From DATKZM01 sp035527975 (GTDB lineage Bacteria > Pseudomonadota > Alphaproteobacteria > JAPULJ01), in the NCBI GenBank assembly GCA_035527975.1, contig DATKZM010000060.1:1-64000 (forward strand): a stretch of 64,000 nucleotides of DNA, written 5' to 3'. This document shows, piece after piece, positions 14,363 to 22,983 of this stretch (positions within the stretch are counted from its first letter, which is position 1; each line of letters starts with the position of its first letter). Position numbers and translations under genes: made by a program. Under the pieces are notes generated by a model that had not been told where the DNA came from, ran no database searches, and worked only from the letters and a program-made list of their open reading frames with translations.

Positions 14363-16915
14363 ATGAGCGATACCAAGGAAGACAGCGGGAAAAAGCCGCT
14401 TACCCTCAATCGGCCGGGCAAGCTCGAGCTGAAGAAGACGGTCTCGACCGGACAGGTGAAGCAGAGCTTCAGCCACGGCCGCTCCAAGACCGTCGCCGTG
14501 GAGGTCAAGAAAAGGCGGACCTTTGCGCGCGGCGCCAGCGGCCACATGGCCGAGGTTACCGACGCACCCGCGCCGGCCGGGATGTCGGAGTCCGGGACGG
14601 TTGAGGTTGGCGCCGATGCCCCGCGCCTGACCGATGCCGAGCGCGCCAAGCGCCTGGGCGCGCTTCAGGACGCGCTGCATACCGAGGACGGCGAGCCGAT
14701 CGCACCGGAAGACCTCGAAGCGGCCGTCACCGCCGCCCACGAGGCGGCCGAAGCCGCCGAGCCCGCGAACGCCGCGCCTGGCGATGGCGCTGGCGCCCCT
14801 GACATGGTGAGCGAGGGCGACGATGCCGCTCGCCGCCTGGCCGAGGACGAGGTTCGCAAGACCAGCCCGCGACCGCTTTCCTTCAAGCCCGCGGTGCGGC
14901 CGCGCGAGGAAACGCCGGCGATTACCGAAGAGGAAGACGCCGAGGAGGCGCGCGCCAAGCGCGGCCGGCCGGACGCCAAGCGACCGGCCCGTCCGACGCC
15001 GCGCGGCGAGCCGCGCCGGCGCGCCGGCAAGCTGACCATCAACCAGGCGCTCGAGCAGGGCGAGGGCAACGAGCGTGTCCGCAGCCTTGCCTCTGTGCGC
15101 CGTGCCCGCGAGCGTGAGAAGGAGCGCGCGCGCGAGCTGCAACAGGAGCGTAAAAAGGTAGTGCGTGAGGTCGTCGTCCCAGAAACGATCACTGTCCAGG
15201 AATTTGCCAACCGAATGGCCGAACGCGGCGCCGAAGTCGTGAAGGCGCTGATGAGGGAAGGCATCACGGCGACGGTGACCCAGACCATCGACGCCGACAC
15301 CGCCGAGCTGATCGCTGCGGAATTCGGCCACAAGGTGAAACGCGTCTCGGAGGCCGATGTGGAGATCGGCATTGAGGGTGGCCCCGACGAGGAAACATCG
15401 CTGGTGCCGCGCGCGCCGGTGGTCACGGTGATGGGCCATGTCGATCACGGTAAGACCTCGCTGCTCGACGCGCTGCGCGAAACCGACGTGGCGGGCCGCG
15501 AAGCCGGCGGCATCACCCAGCATATCGGCGCCTATCAGGTCGTCCTCAGCACGGGCGAGAAGATCACCTTCCTCGACACGCCGGGCCACGAGGCCTTCAC
15601 CACGATGCGCGCCCGCGGCGCCAAGGTCACCGACATCGTGATCCTGGTGGTTGCCGCCGACGACAGCGTGCAGCCGCAAACAATCGAGGCGATCAACCAC
15701 GCCAAGGCGGCCGGGGTGCCGATCATCGTGGCGATCAACAAGATCGACATGCCCGGCGCCAACCCGACCAAGGTTTCGCAAGACCTACTCAACCACGAGA
15801 TCGTGGTCGAGAGCATGGGCGGCGAAGTGCTCGCCGTGGAGGTCTCCGCCAAGGAAAAGACCGGGCTCGACAAGCTCGAAGAGGCGATCGTGCTGCAGGC
15901 CGAGCTGCTCGAGCTCAAGGCCAACCCCAATCGCCCCGCCACCGGCGTCGTCGTCGAGGCCAAGCTCGAACAAGGCCGCGGCGCCGTCGCCACGGTGCTG
16001 ATCGATCGCGGCACGATTGCGGTCGGCGACACGCTGATCGCCGGAAGCGAGTGGGGCCGCGTGCGCGCGCTGATCGACGACCGCGGCAATAACACCGATA
16101 CGGCCGGGCCGTCAGAGCCGGTGGAAGTCCTCGGTCTCAACGGCGTGCCTTCGGCGGGCGATGATTTCTCCGTGGTCGAGAACGAGGCCCAGGCGCGTGA
16201 GATCGCCGAATACCGCCAGCGTCAAGTCCGCGACAGGCAGGCCGCAAGCGGCGGCCGCAGCACCGTGGAAGAGATGTTCTCCGATATGGGCGAGGGCGAG
16301 GTCAAGCAGCTTGCCGTCGTCATCAAGGGCGACGTGCAGGGCTCAATCGAAGCGGTGATCGGCTCGCTGGACAAGCTCGCCACCGATGAGGTTGCGGTGG
16401 GCATCCTGCATTCCGGCGTCGGCGGCATCAACGAATCCGATGTGGCGCTCGCCGGCGCCTCGAACGGCATGGTAGTCGGCTTCAACGTGCGCGCCAACGT
16501 CCAAGCCCGCGAGCTTGCCAAGCGCGACGGCGTCGACATCCGCTACTACTCGATCATCTACGATCTGATCGACGATCTGAAGGCGTTGCTCTCGGGCATG
16601 CTGGCACCGGAGCTGCGCGAGACCATGCTGGGCACCGCAGAGGTCCGTCAGGTCTTCTCGATCACCAAGGTGGGCAATGTCGCGGGCTGCATGATCAAGG
16701 ACGGCACCGTCAAGCGCGGCGCCCGGGTGCGCCTGCTGCGCGACGACGTTGTGATTCACGTGGGCAAGCTTTCCACCCTCAAGCGCTTCAAGGACGAAGT
16801 TCGCGAGGTCAAGGAAGGCTACGAGTGCGGCATGGGCTTTGAGAACTACAACGACATCAAGGACGGCGATCTCATCGAATGCTTCGAGATCGAGGAGATC
16901 GAGCGGTCGCTGTAG
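14363..16915 (+). CDS. infB: Translation initiation factor IF-2
   Basis: GTPase that delivers fMet-tRNA to the 30S subunit. 850 residues: the alphaproteobacterial N-terminus (LTLNRPGKLELKKTV), a long charged linker, an IF2_N segment near 270, and the G domain with G1 GHVDHGKTS (about 356-364), DTPGHE and NKIDMPG, followed by domains II-IV. The linker is rich in Ala, Glu and Arg, as usual. It is separated from rbfA by a paired palindromic element, although the order infB-rbfA-truB is conserved. Confidence 0.97.
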   Translation: MSDTKEDSGKKPLTLNRPGKLELKKTVSTGQVKQSFSHGRSKTVAVEVKKRRTFARGASGHMAEVTDAPAPAGMSESGTVEVGADAPRLTDAERAKRLGALQDALHTEDGEPIAPEDLEAAVTAAHEAAEAAEPANAAPGDGAGAPDMVSEGDDAARRLAEDEVRKTSPRPLSFKPAVRPREETPAITEEEDAEEARAKRGRPDAKRPARPTPRGEPRRRAGKLTINQALEQGEGNERVRSLASVRRAREREKERARELQQERKKVVREVVVPETITVQEFANRMAERGAEVVKALMREGITATVTQTIDADTAELIAAEFGHKVKRVSEADVEIGIEGGPDEETSLVPRAPVVTVMGHVDHGKTSLLDALRETDVAGREAGGITQHIGAYQVVLSTGEKITFLDTPGHEAFTTMRARGAKVTDIVILVVAADDSVQPQTIEAINHAKAAGVPIIVAINKIDMPGANPTKVSQDLLNHEIVVESMGGEVLAVEVSAKEKTGLDKLEEAIVLQAELLELKANPNRPATGVVVEAKLEQGRGAVATVLIDRGTIAVGDTLIAGSEWGRVRALIDDRGNNTDTAGPSEPVEVLGLNGVPSAGDDFSVVENEAQAREIAEYRQRQVRDRQAASGGRSTVEEMFSDMGEGEVKQLAVVIKGDVQGSIEAVIGSLDKLATDEVAVGILHSGVGGINESDVALAGASNGMVVGFNVRANVQARELAKRDGVDIRYYSIIYDLIDDLKALLSGMLAPELRETMLGTAEVRQVFSITKVGNVAGCMIKDGTVKRGARVRLLRDDVVIHVGKLSTLKRFKDEVREVKEGYECGMGFENYNDIKDGDLIECFEIEEIERSL

Positions 16916-16949
16916 GCGGATTTGGGAAAGATGAGAGTGGCGCTTATGT

Positions 16950-17113
16950 CCCTCTCCCGCTTGCGGGAGAGGGTGGCCGCGAAGCGGTCGGGTGAGGGCA
17001 ACGGCGGTTGGCGCCGAACCGTAAAAGCGCCTCGTTGCTTAGATGCCCGAAACCCTCACCCTCCCATTGCCTAGCGGCAATGGGCCCCTCCCTCTCCCGC
17101 AAGCGGGAGAGGG
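16950..17113. repeat. 164-bp composite palindromic element (paired REP), copy 1
   Basis: Both ends are the same 24-bp palindrome, CCCTCTCCCGC-NN-GCGGGAGAGGG (16950-16973 and 17090-17113). Inside the right end is a second hairpin, CCCATTGCC/GGCAATGGG (17063-17071, 17076-17084). The part next to the left palindrome (TGGCCGCGAAGCGGTCGGG) and the part next to the right one are shared with 21231-21393, while the middle is different. The architecture resembles REPINs (paired REP units) mobilised by RAYT transposases elsewhere; no transposase lies in the window. Confidence 0.9.
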
Positions 17114-17139
17114 AATGATGCAATCGGAAATTTGAGACC

Positions 17140-17535
17140 ATGAGCCGTGATCGCGCTAAGGCGCCGAGCCAGCGTCAGCTTCGCGTCGGCGAGGAGCTTC
17201 GCCACGCGCTTGCCCAGCTGCTATCGCGCGGCGAGCTGCGCGACCCGGAGCTGGCCGGCGTGCCGATCACCGTCACCGAAGTACGGGCGAGCCCCGACCT
17301 CAAGAACGCAACCGCCTATGTGATGCCGTTGGGCGGCGGCGAGGAAGCCCCGGTGGTGGAGGCGTTGCAACGTGCGGCGCCGTTCCTGCGCGGCCGCCTG
17401 GCCCGGGAGGTGACCCTCAAATTCACCCCGGCGCTGACCTTCGAGGTCGATCACTCCTTCGCCGCGGCCGAGCGCATCCGGGCGATCCTGCGCCAAACCG
17501 AAGCCGATAAGGACAATTCCGACGATGGGGCGTAG
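17140..17535 (+). CDS. rbfA: Ribosome-binding factor A
   Basis: KH-fold 30S maturation factor of 131 residues. Recognisable by the N-terminal RQLRVGEELRHALAQLLSRGEL, the central VTEVRASPDLKNATAYVMPLGG and the C-terminal LKFTPALTFEVDHSF, AERIRAILRQ. It overlaps truB by 11 bp, so the two are probably translationally coupled. Confidence 0.95.
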   Translation: MSRDRAKAPSQRQLRVGEELRHALAQLLSRGELRDPELAGVPITVTEVRASPDLKNATAYVMPLGGGEEAPVVEALQRAAPFLRGRLAREVTLKFTPALTFEVDHSFAAAERIRAILRQTEADKDNSDDGA

Positions 17536-18454
17536 ACGGCGCGGCGAGGCGATCGACGGCTGGGTCATCATCGACAAACCCGCCGGCATCAGTGCCGCCG
17601 GCGCGGTGAACACGGTGCGCCGTACCCTCAATGCCGCCAAGGCCGGCCATGCCGGAACGCTCGACCCGCTGGCGACGGGCGTGCTGCCGGTTGCCCTGGG
17701 CGAGGCGACCAAGACGATCACCTATCTGGTGGACACCGACAAGGACTATCGCTTCACGGCGCGCTGGGGCCGGGCAACGGCGACCGACGACGCAGAAGGC
17801 AAGATCGTCGAGGAGAGCGCGCTGCGTCCCGACCGGGCGGCGATCGAAGCGGTGCTGCCCGCCTTCACCGGGACGGTAATCCAGGTTCCGCCAGCCTTCT
17901 CGGCCATCAAGGTCGAGGGTCGGCGCGCTTACGCGATCGCCCGCGGCGGCGGCGAGACCCCGGTGCTCGAGGCCCGCCCGGTCCGCATCGATGCGATCTC
18001 GCTGACCCGCCTCATCGACCGCGATCACGCCGAATTCCTTGTGACCTGCGGCAAAGGCACCTATATGCGGGCCTTGGCGCGCGATATCGCGCGCGTGCTC
18101 GGGACGGTCGGGCATGTCGCGTCATTGCGGCGGACCCGCGTCGGGCCCTTCACCGAGGAACAAGCGATTTCGCTGGAAGACTTTGCCGCCCTGGGGCATA
18201 GTGCCGCCGCCTCCGGGCACCTGCTTGAGGTCGAGACCGTGCTGGACGACATCCCGGCACTGGCCCTGACCACGAGCGAGGCCGACCGCTTGCGGCGCGG
18301 CCAGCCCGTTCCGGTGATCCGTACCGCCAACCGGGAACGCATCAGGGACCTTGCTGACGGCACGATCCTGTGCGCCGTCCAAGACGGCAAGCTGATTGCG
18401 TATACCCGGCTCGACGGACGGATGGTTCATCCGGTGCGGGTCCTCAACCACTAG
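17525..18454 (+). CDS. truB: tRNA pseudouridine-55 synthase
   Basis: Makes pseudouridine 55 in the T-loop of tRNAs. 309 residues; catalytic Asp47 lies in GHAGTLDPLATGVLPVALG, with later family motifs KDYRFTARWG and GTYMRALARDIA. Just past the stop, GCGCCT(C/T)GACCA occurs twice within 35 bp, a weak two-copy repeat. Fifty bases separate it from rpsO. Confidence 0.95.
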   Translation: MGRRRRGEAIDGWVIIDKPAGISAAGAVNTVRRTLNAAKAGHAGTLDPLATGVLPVALGEATKTITYLVDTDKDYRFTARWGRATATDDAEGKIVEESALRPDRAAIEAVLPAFTGTVIQVPPAFSAIKVEGRRAYAIARGGGETPVLEARPVRIDAISLTRLIDRDHAEFLVTCGKGTYMRALARDIARVLGTVGHVASLRRTRVGPFTEEQAISLEDFAALGHSAAASGHLLEVETVLDDIPALALTTSEADRLRRGQPVPVIRTANRERIRDLADGTILCAVQDGKLIAYTRLDGRMVHPVRVLNH

Positions 18455-18504
18455 ACGCCTTGACCACCGGGCGCCTCGACCAATAAACGAATGGGAGTAG
18501 GACG

Positions 18505-18774
18505 ATGTCGATCACCGCGGAACGCAAAGCGGAAGTCATCAAGGAACACGCCACCGGCAAGGACGACACCGGCTCGCCGGAGGTCCAGGTCGCGATTCTC
18601 ACCGAGCGCGTCTCCAACCTGACCGAGCACCTGAAGGAGCATAAGAAGGACTTTCACTCCGAACGGGGCTTGATGATCATGGTCGGTCAGCGGCGGCGTC
18701 TGCTGGATTATCTGAAGCGCAAGGACAAAAGCCGCTACGAGGCGCTGATCAAGAGCCTGAAGCTGCGGCGCTGA
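18505..18774 (+). CDS. rpsO: 30S ribosomal protein S15
   Basis: Primary 16S rRNA-binding protein of the 30S platform; 89 residues, exactly the family length. It contains DTGSPEVQVAILTERVSNLTEHL and the C-terminal RRRLLDYLKRKDKSRYEALI. GGGAGTAGGACG lies ahead of the ATG. rpsO-pnp adjacency is conserved in many bacteria, and S15 usually represses its own translation through a leader fold. Confidence 0.98.
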   Translation: MSITAERKAEVIKEHATGKDDTGSPEVQVAILTERVSNLTEHLKEHKKDFHSERGLMIMVGQRRRLLDYLKRKDKSRYEALIKSLKLRR

Positions 18775-19027
18775 TCCGCTCGAATGGCGCTTATCTGCTT
18801 GTTTAGTCAATACGTTCGAATGCAATCGCCGGCCGCCGGTTCCATGGGGGAACCAGGGTGGTTTAAGCGCGCACGCATTCTTGCTGCCGGGAGGTTCAGC
18901 CCGGCGGATCTGGTTCGCATAAGCAATCCGGCGGGCATGGGGCCCGGCGGACCGGATACGAAGCCGGTCGGGCGTCCCGCGCGAGTGAACGAAAAACGCG
19001 CCGGGCGCGGAAACAAGGAAACGGTAT
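18775..19027 (+). other. rpsO-pnp spacer / pnp leader
   Basis: 253 bp without a convincing gene; one short plus-strand frame (18784-19050) overlaps the pnp start and shows no family resemblance. The only clear hairpin is GGTTCC (18838-18843) with GGAACC (18849-18854). In other bacteria the pnp leader folds into an RNase III-processed stem used for PNPase autoregulation; I cannot show such a long stem here. Confidence 0.4.
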
Positions 19028-21202
19028 ATGTTCGACGTGAAGAAACGTGAACTTCAATGGGGTGGGCGCAAGCTGACCCTGGAGACCGGGCGCATGGCCC
19101 GGCAGGCCGACGGGGCCGTGCTCGTCAATTACGGTGAGTCGACGGTGCTGGCGACAGCGGTCGCCGAGCGCAAGCCGAGGGTTGGCCTCGACTTCTTCCC
19201 ACTCACTGTCCACTACCAGGAAAAGGCATTCGCCGCCGGCAAGATCCCGGGCGGCTTTTTCAAACGCGAAGGCCGGCCGGCGGAAAAGGAAACGCTGACC
19301 TCGCGCCTGATCGACCGGCCGATCCGGCCGCTCTTCAAGAAGGGCTTCAAGAACGAAACCCAGATCATCTGCACCGTGCTGAGCCACGATCTTGAGAACG
19401 ACCCCGATATCGTCGCCCTGGTGGGAACCTCGGCGGCGCTGTCCATTTCGGGCGCGCCGTTCCTGGGTCCGATCGGCGCCGCGCGGGTCGGCTATATCGG
19501 CGGCGAATACGTGCTCAACCCGCAGATCGACGATATGGCGAACTCCACGCTCGACCTTATCGTCGCCGGCACCAGGGAAGGCGTGCTGATGGTCGAGTCC
19601 GAAGCCAGCGAGCTTTCCGAGGAAATCATGCTCGGCGCCGTCATGTTCGGCCATGAGGGCTACCAGCCCGTGATCGAAATGATCGAGGACCTCGCCAAGG
19701 AAGCCGGCAAGCCGCAATGGTACGAGTACACACCCGACCCGGCGGCCGAAGCGGTCGCCAAGAAGGTCGAGGAGATGGCCGAGAAGGACCTGCGCGAGGC
19801 CTATAAGGAGACGGTCAAGCTGGAGCGCCAGGAAAAAGTCGGCGCGGTCAGGAATTCGGTGAAGGAAGCCTTCGCCGATGACGAGGAGGCCAGTGCGCAT
19901 GTCGGCGGCGCCTTCAAGAATTTGGAGAAGGACATCGTCCGCCGCGATATCCTGAAGACCGGCAAGCGCATCGATGGGCGCGACACCAAGACGGTGCGTC
20001 CGATCGTCTGCGAGGTTGGCGTGCTGCCGCGCGCGCATGGCTCGGCGCTGTTCACGCGCGGCGAGACCCAGGCGCTGGCGGTGACCACACTCGGCACCGG
20101 TCAGGACGAGCAGATCATGGACGCGTTGGCGGGCGAGTATCGCCAGCACTTCATGCTGCACTACAACTTCCCGCCCTATTCGGTCGGCGAGGCCGGCCGC
20201 TACATGGGCGCCGGCCGGCGCGAGATCGGCCACGGGAAGCTGGCCTGGCGGGCGATCAACCCGCTGATGCCGACCAAGGAAGACTTTCCCTACACGATCC
20301 GCATCGTCTCCGAGATCACGGAGTCGAACGGGTCGTCCTCGATGGCAACCGTGTGCGGCGCCTCGCTCTCGATGATGGATGCGGGCGTGCCGCTGAAGCG
20401 GCCCGTCGCGGGCATCGCGATGGGGCTGATCAAGGAGGATGACGGCGTCGCCGTGCTCTCCGATATCCTCGGCGACGAGGACCATCTGGGCGACATGGAC
20501 TTCAAGGTGGCGGGCTCCCAGGAGGGTATTACCTCGCTGCAGATGGACATCAAGATCACGTCCATCACCAAGGAGATCATGCAGACCGCGCTGGAGCAGG
20601 CCAAGGACGGCCGGCTTCATATCCTCGGCGAGATGGCCAAGGCTCTCGAAGGCGCCCGCGAGGGGGTCTCCGAGCACGCACCGCGCATCGTCACGATCCA
20701 GATCAACAAGGAAAAGATCCGGGACGTGATCGGCACCGGCGGCAAGGTGATCCGCGAGATCACCGAAGCGACCGGCACCAAGATCGACATCGAGGACGAC
20801 GGCACGATCAAGGTCGCCGCGGTGGACGACGAGGCCTCCAAGGCCGCGATCGACTGGATCCAGTCGATCGTCGCCGAACCGGAAGTCGGCAAGGTCTACA
20901 CCGGCAAGGTCGTGAAGGTCGTCGATTTCGGCGCCTTTGTGAACTTCATGGGCGCGCGTGACGGTCTCGTCCACATCTCCGAGATGGCGCAGGAACGCGT
21001 CGGCAAGGTGACGGACGTCGTCAACGAGGGCGACAGCGTCAAGGTCAAGGTGCTCGGCATCGACGACCGCGGCAAGGTCAAGCTCTCGATGCGCGTCGTC
21101 AATCAGGAGACGGGCGAGGAGCTCGATCTGCCGACCCGTGAACGCAGCGACCGGGATGACCGTGGCGGCGATCGGGGCGGCCCGCGCCGCGCCCGAGGAT
21201 AA
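19028..21202 (+). CDS. pnp: Polyribonucleotide nucleotidyltransferase (PNPase)
   Basis: Phosphorolytic 3'-5' exoribonuclease of the RNA degradosome. 724 residues: first RNase PH domain (about 10-220), helical linker, second RNase PH domain (about 310-545, with GEAGRYMGAGRREIGHGKLA and GDEDHLGDMDFK), KH (about 555-612, IRDVIGTGGKVIREI) and S1 (about 620-690, FVNFMGARDGLVHISEMA). The tail is Arg/Asp/Gly-rich. GGAAACAAGGAAACGG precedes the ATG. A paired-REP element follows the stop. Confidence 0.97.
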   Translation: MFDVKKRELQWGGRKLTLETGRMARQADGAVLVNYGESTVLATAVAERKPRVGLDFFPLTVHYQEKAFAAGKIPGGFFKREGRPAEKETLTSRLIDRPIRPLFKKGFKNETQIICTVLSHDLENDPDIVALVGTSAALSISGAPFLGPIGAARVGYIGGEYVLNPQIDDMANSTLDLIVAGTREGVLMVESEASELSEEIMLGAVMFGHEGYQPVIEMIEDLAKEAGKPQWYEYTPDPAAEAVAKKVEEMAEKDLREAYKETVKLERQEKVGAVRNSVKEAFADDEEASAHVGGAFKNLEKDIVRRDILKTGKRIDGRDTKTVRPIVCEVGVLPRAHGSALFTRGETQALAVTTLGTGQDEQIMDALAGEYRQHFMLHYNFPPYSVGEAGRYMGAGRREIGHGKLAWRAINPLMPTKEDFPYTIRIVSEITESNGSSSMATVCGASLSMMDAGVPLKRPVAGIAMGLIKEDDGVAVLSDILGDEDHLGDMDFKVAGSQEGITSLQMDIKITSITKEIMQTALEQAKDGRLHILGEMAKALEGAREGVSEHAPRIVTIQINKEKIRDVIGTGGKVIREITEATGTKIDIEDDGTIKVAAVDDEASKAAIDWIQSIVAEPEVGKVYTGKVVKVVDFGAFVNFMGARDGLVHISEMAQERVGKVTDVVNEGDSVKVKVLGIDDRGKVKLSMRVVNQETGEELDLPTRERSDRDDRGGDRGGPRRARG

Positions 21203-21230
21203 GCGACGGCTTCGACCCTAATGGTCCATT

Positions 21231-21393
21231 CCCTCTCCCGCTTGCGGGAGAGGGAGGGGCCCACTGCCGAACAGCAATGGGAGGGTGAGGGCTTCCGGAC
21301 GCATTGCAACGCGGCCGGTTCCTCACATTGCACAAGCGCCGCGGCCCTCACCCGGCCGCTGCGCGGCCACCCTCTCCCGCAAGCGGGAGAGGG
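21231..21393. repeat. 163-bp composite palindromic element (paired REP), copy 2
   Basis: The same end palindrome as copy 1 occurs at 21231-21254 and 21370-21393. As its reverse complement it lines up with 16950-17113: both outer thirds match closely, including GGGGCCCACTG and GGGAGGGTGAGGG, while the central 60-70 bp differ in sequence but not in length. It lies between pnp and the glycerophosphodiesterase gene and ends 12 bp before that gene's chosen start. Confidence 0.9.
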
Positions 21394-21405
21394 TTAGTGC
21401 CGCTC

Positions 21406-22152
21406 ATGTCCAATTCAGACAAGCTCACCCTGCCGCCGGTGATCGGCCATCGGGGTGCGATGGCGTATGCGCCGGAAAACACCGAGGCGAGCTTCCGCCA
21501 GGCAAAGGCGCGCGGCTGCGCCTGGGTCGAGTTCGACGTGCGGCTGACGCGCGACGGCGTGCCGGTGCTGATCCATGACGCCGCGCTCAATCGCACGACC
21601 GACGGCACGGGCCGCGTCGCCGCGCGCGACTATGCGAGCCTCGCCGAACGCGATGCCGGAGGCTGGTTCGCGCCCGAATTTGCGGGCGAACGGATCCTGA
21701 CCCTGGCCCGCGCGGTGGCCCTGTTGGGCGAGCTTGGCCTCGGCGCGAATATCGAGCTCAAGCCGACGCGCCGCCATCAAGCGGCGCTGGTGAATGCGGT
21801 TACCGCGGTGCTGCGGGCACGCTGGCCGGACACCCTGCCGCCGCCGCTGCTTTCAAGTTTCGACCGCAAGATCCTGGCGGCGCTGGCGGCCCTGGACGTG
21901 CCCTGGCCGCGCGGCTACCTGGCCAAGGCGCTGCCCCGGCGCTGGCGCTGGCAAGCGTCCCGGCTCGGCTGCGCCAGCATCCATTGCGCCCACCAACACC
22001 TCAAAAAACCGCAGGCCCGCGCAGTCAAGGCCGCCGGTTTCGTGCTCGCCGCCTATACGGTGAACGATCCGGCGCGCATGGCCACGCTTTTCGACTGGGG
22101 CGTCGATGCGGTCTTCGCCGATGCGCCGGACCGCCTGATCGCCGCGCTCTGA
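21406..22152 (+). CDS. Glycerophosphodiester phosphodiesterase
   Basis: Hydrolyses glycerophosphodiesters to glycerol-3-phosphate and an alcohol. The 248-residue TIM-barrel shows the family start IGHRGAMAYAPENT, then EFDVRLTRDGVPVLIHD and NIELKPT; catalytic His and Glu are present. There is no signal peptide, so it is likely cytoplasmic (UgpQ-like rather than periplasmic GlpQ). I chose ATG 21406 because an earlier ATG at 21304 would put the palindromic element inside the protein. The stop codon is the first element of a 21-bp tandem repeat. Confidence 0.88.
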   Translation: MSNSDKLTLPPVIGHRGAMAYAPENTEASFRQAKARGCAWVEFDVRLTRDGVPVLIHDAALNRTTDGTGRVAARDYASLAERDAGGWFAPEFAGERILTLARAVALLGELGLGANIELKPTRRHQAALVNAVTAVLRARWPDTLPPPLLSSFDRKILAALAALDVPWPRGYLAKALPRRWRWQASRLGCASIHCAHQHLKKPQARAVKAAGFVLAAYTVNDPARMATLFDWGVDAVFADAPDRLIAAL

Positions 22153-22210
22153 CGGGTTCTGACCGGCATCTGACGAGGTCTGACCGGGCCCTGACGGGCT
22201 CTGAAGCGCC
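22148..22210 (+). repeat. 21-bp tandem repeat (3 copies) at the glycerophosphodiesterase 3' end
   Basis: Units start at 22148, 22169 and 22190. Each is made of two similar halves of 10 and 11 bp, TCTGACGGG(T) and TCTGACCGG(CA). Six (T/C)CTGA cores result, the first containing the gene's TGA stop. The rest of the 240-bp gap to fabA shows a TATAAA at 22347-22352, a possible fabA -10 without a good -35. Confidence 0.8.
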
Positions 22211-22390
22211 TGCGAGGTCGCCAAGCCAGGAAACCTGTCCCAAATATGCGCGGTGGGGCTGGCTTTTGCCGGCCGCCGTTCATATATGCGTGCCAATGAG
22301 ATCAAAGCGTTGGATCGCATTCGCTCGCCCGGCCAGAAAAAATCCTTATAAAGGCCCCAGGGTGGCGAATTGGCATGAGAACCTCGGGCC

Positions 22391-22975
22391 ATGGATGAGT
22401 TCGCGCCCCGCAATGACGACCCCGCCGAGGGGGCAATCGGAAACGCCGGTGTGGCCAGCCTGACCGATACGCATGAATTCGGCTATGAGGACCTGCTGCG
22501 CTGCGGGCATGGCGAGCTGTTCGGGCCGGGCAATGCGCGCCTGCCGCTGCCGCCGATGCTGATGTTCGACCGCATCACGGCGATCACCGAGGATGGCGGT
22601 ACGAACGGCAAGGGCGAGGTTGTCGCCGAGCTCGACGTTACGCCGGACCTCTGGTTCTTCAAATGCCACTTCGAAGGCGATCCGGTAATGCCGGGCTGCC
22701 TGGGTCTCGACGCGCTGTGGCAGCTTTGTGGCTTTCATCTTGGCTGGCTCGGCGAGCCGGGCCGCGGCCGCGCGCTTGGCGTGGGCGAGGTCAAGTTCGC
22801 CGAGATGATCCTGCCGACTACGAAACTTGTCAGCTACCACATAGACTTCACGCGCGTGATCCGCCGCAAGCTCGTGCTGGGCATCGCCGACGGTGTCGTG
22901 AAAGCCGACGGCAAGCCGATCTACGAAGCGACGCGGCTGCGGGTGGGGCTGTTCACCGACGCGGGCGAGGCGTAG
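22391..22975 (+). CDS. fabA: 3-hydroxydecanoyl-ACP dehydratase/isomerase
   Basis: Dehydrates 3-hydroxydecanoyl-ACP and isomerises the trans-2 to the cis-3 double bond, the branch point for unsaturated fatty acids. 194 residues, hot-dog fold, with catalytic His93 in FFKCHFEGDPVMPG and Asp107 in LGLDALWQL, the FabA pattern rather than the FabZ one. The N-terminal extension of about 25 residues is somewhat long. fabB follows after 8 bp, with its ribosome site overlapping the fabA stop. Confidence 0.95.
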   Translation: MDEFAPRNDDPAEGAIGNAGVASLTDTHEFGYEDLLRCGHGELFGPGNARLPLPPMLMFDRITAITEDGGTNGKGEVVAELDVTPDLWFFKCHFEGDPVMPGCLGLDALWQLCGFHLGWLGEPGRGRALGVGEVKFAEMILPTTKLVSYHIDFTRVIRRKLVLGIADGVVKADGKPIYEATRLRVGLFTDAGEA

Positions 22976-22983
22976 GAGCCGCC

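Noticed and set aside
21304..21405. N-terminal extension of the glycerophosphodiesterase
   Set aside because: It would translate the paired palindromic element (RPPSPASGRG is the typical peptide of this repeat).
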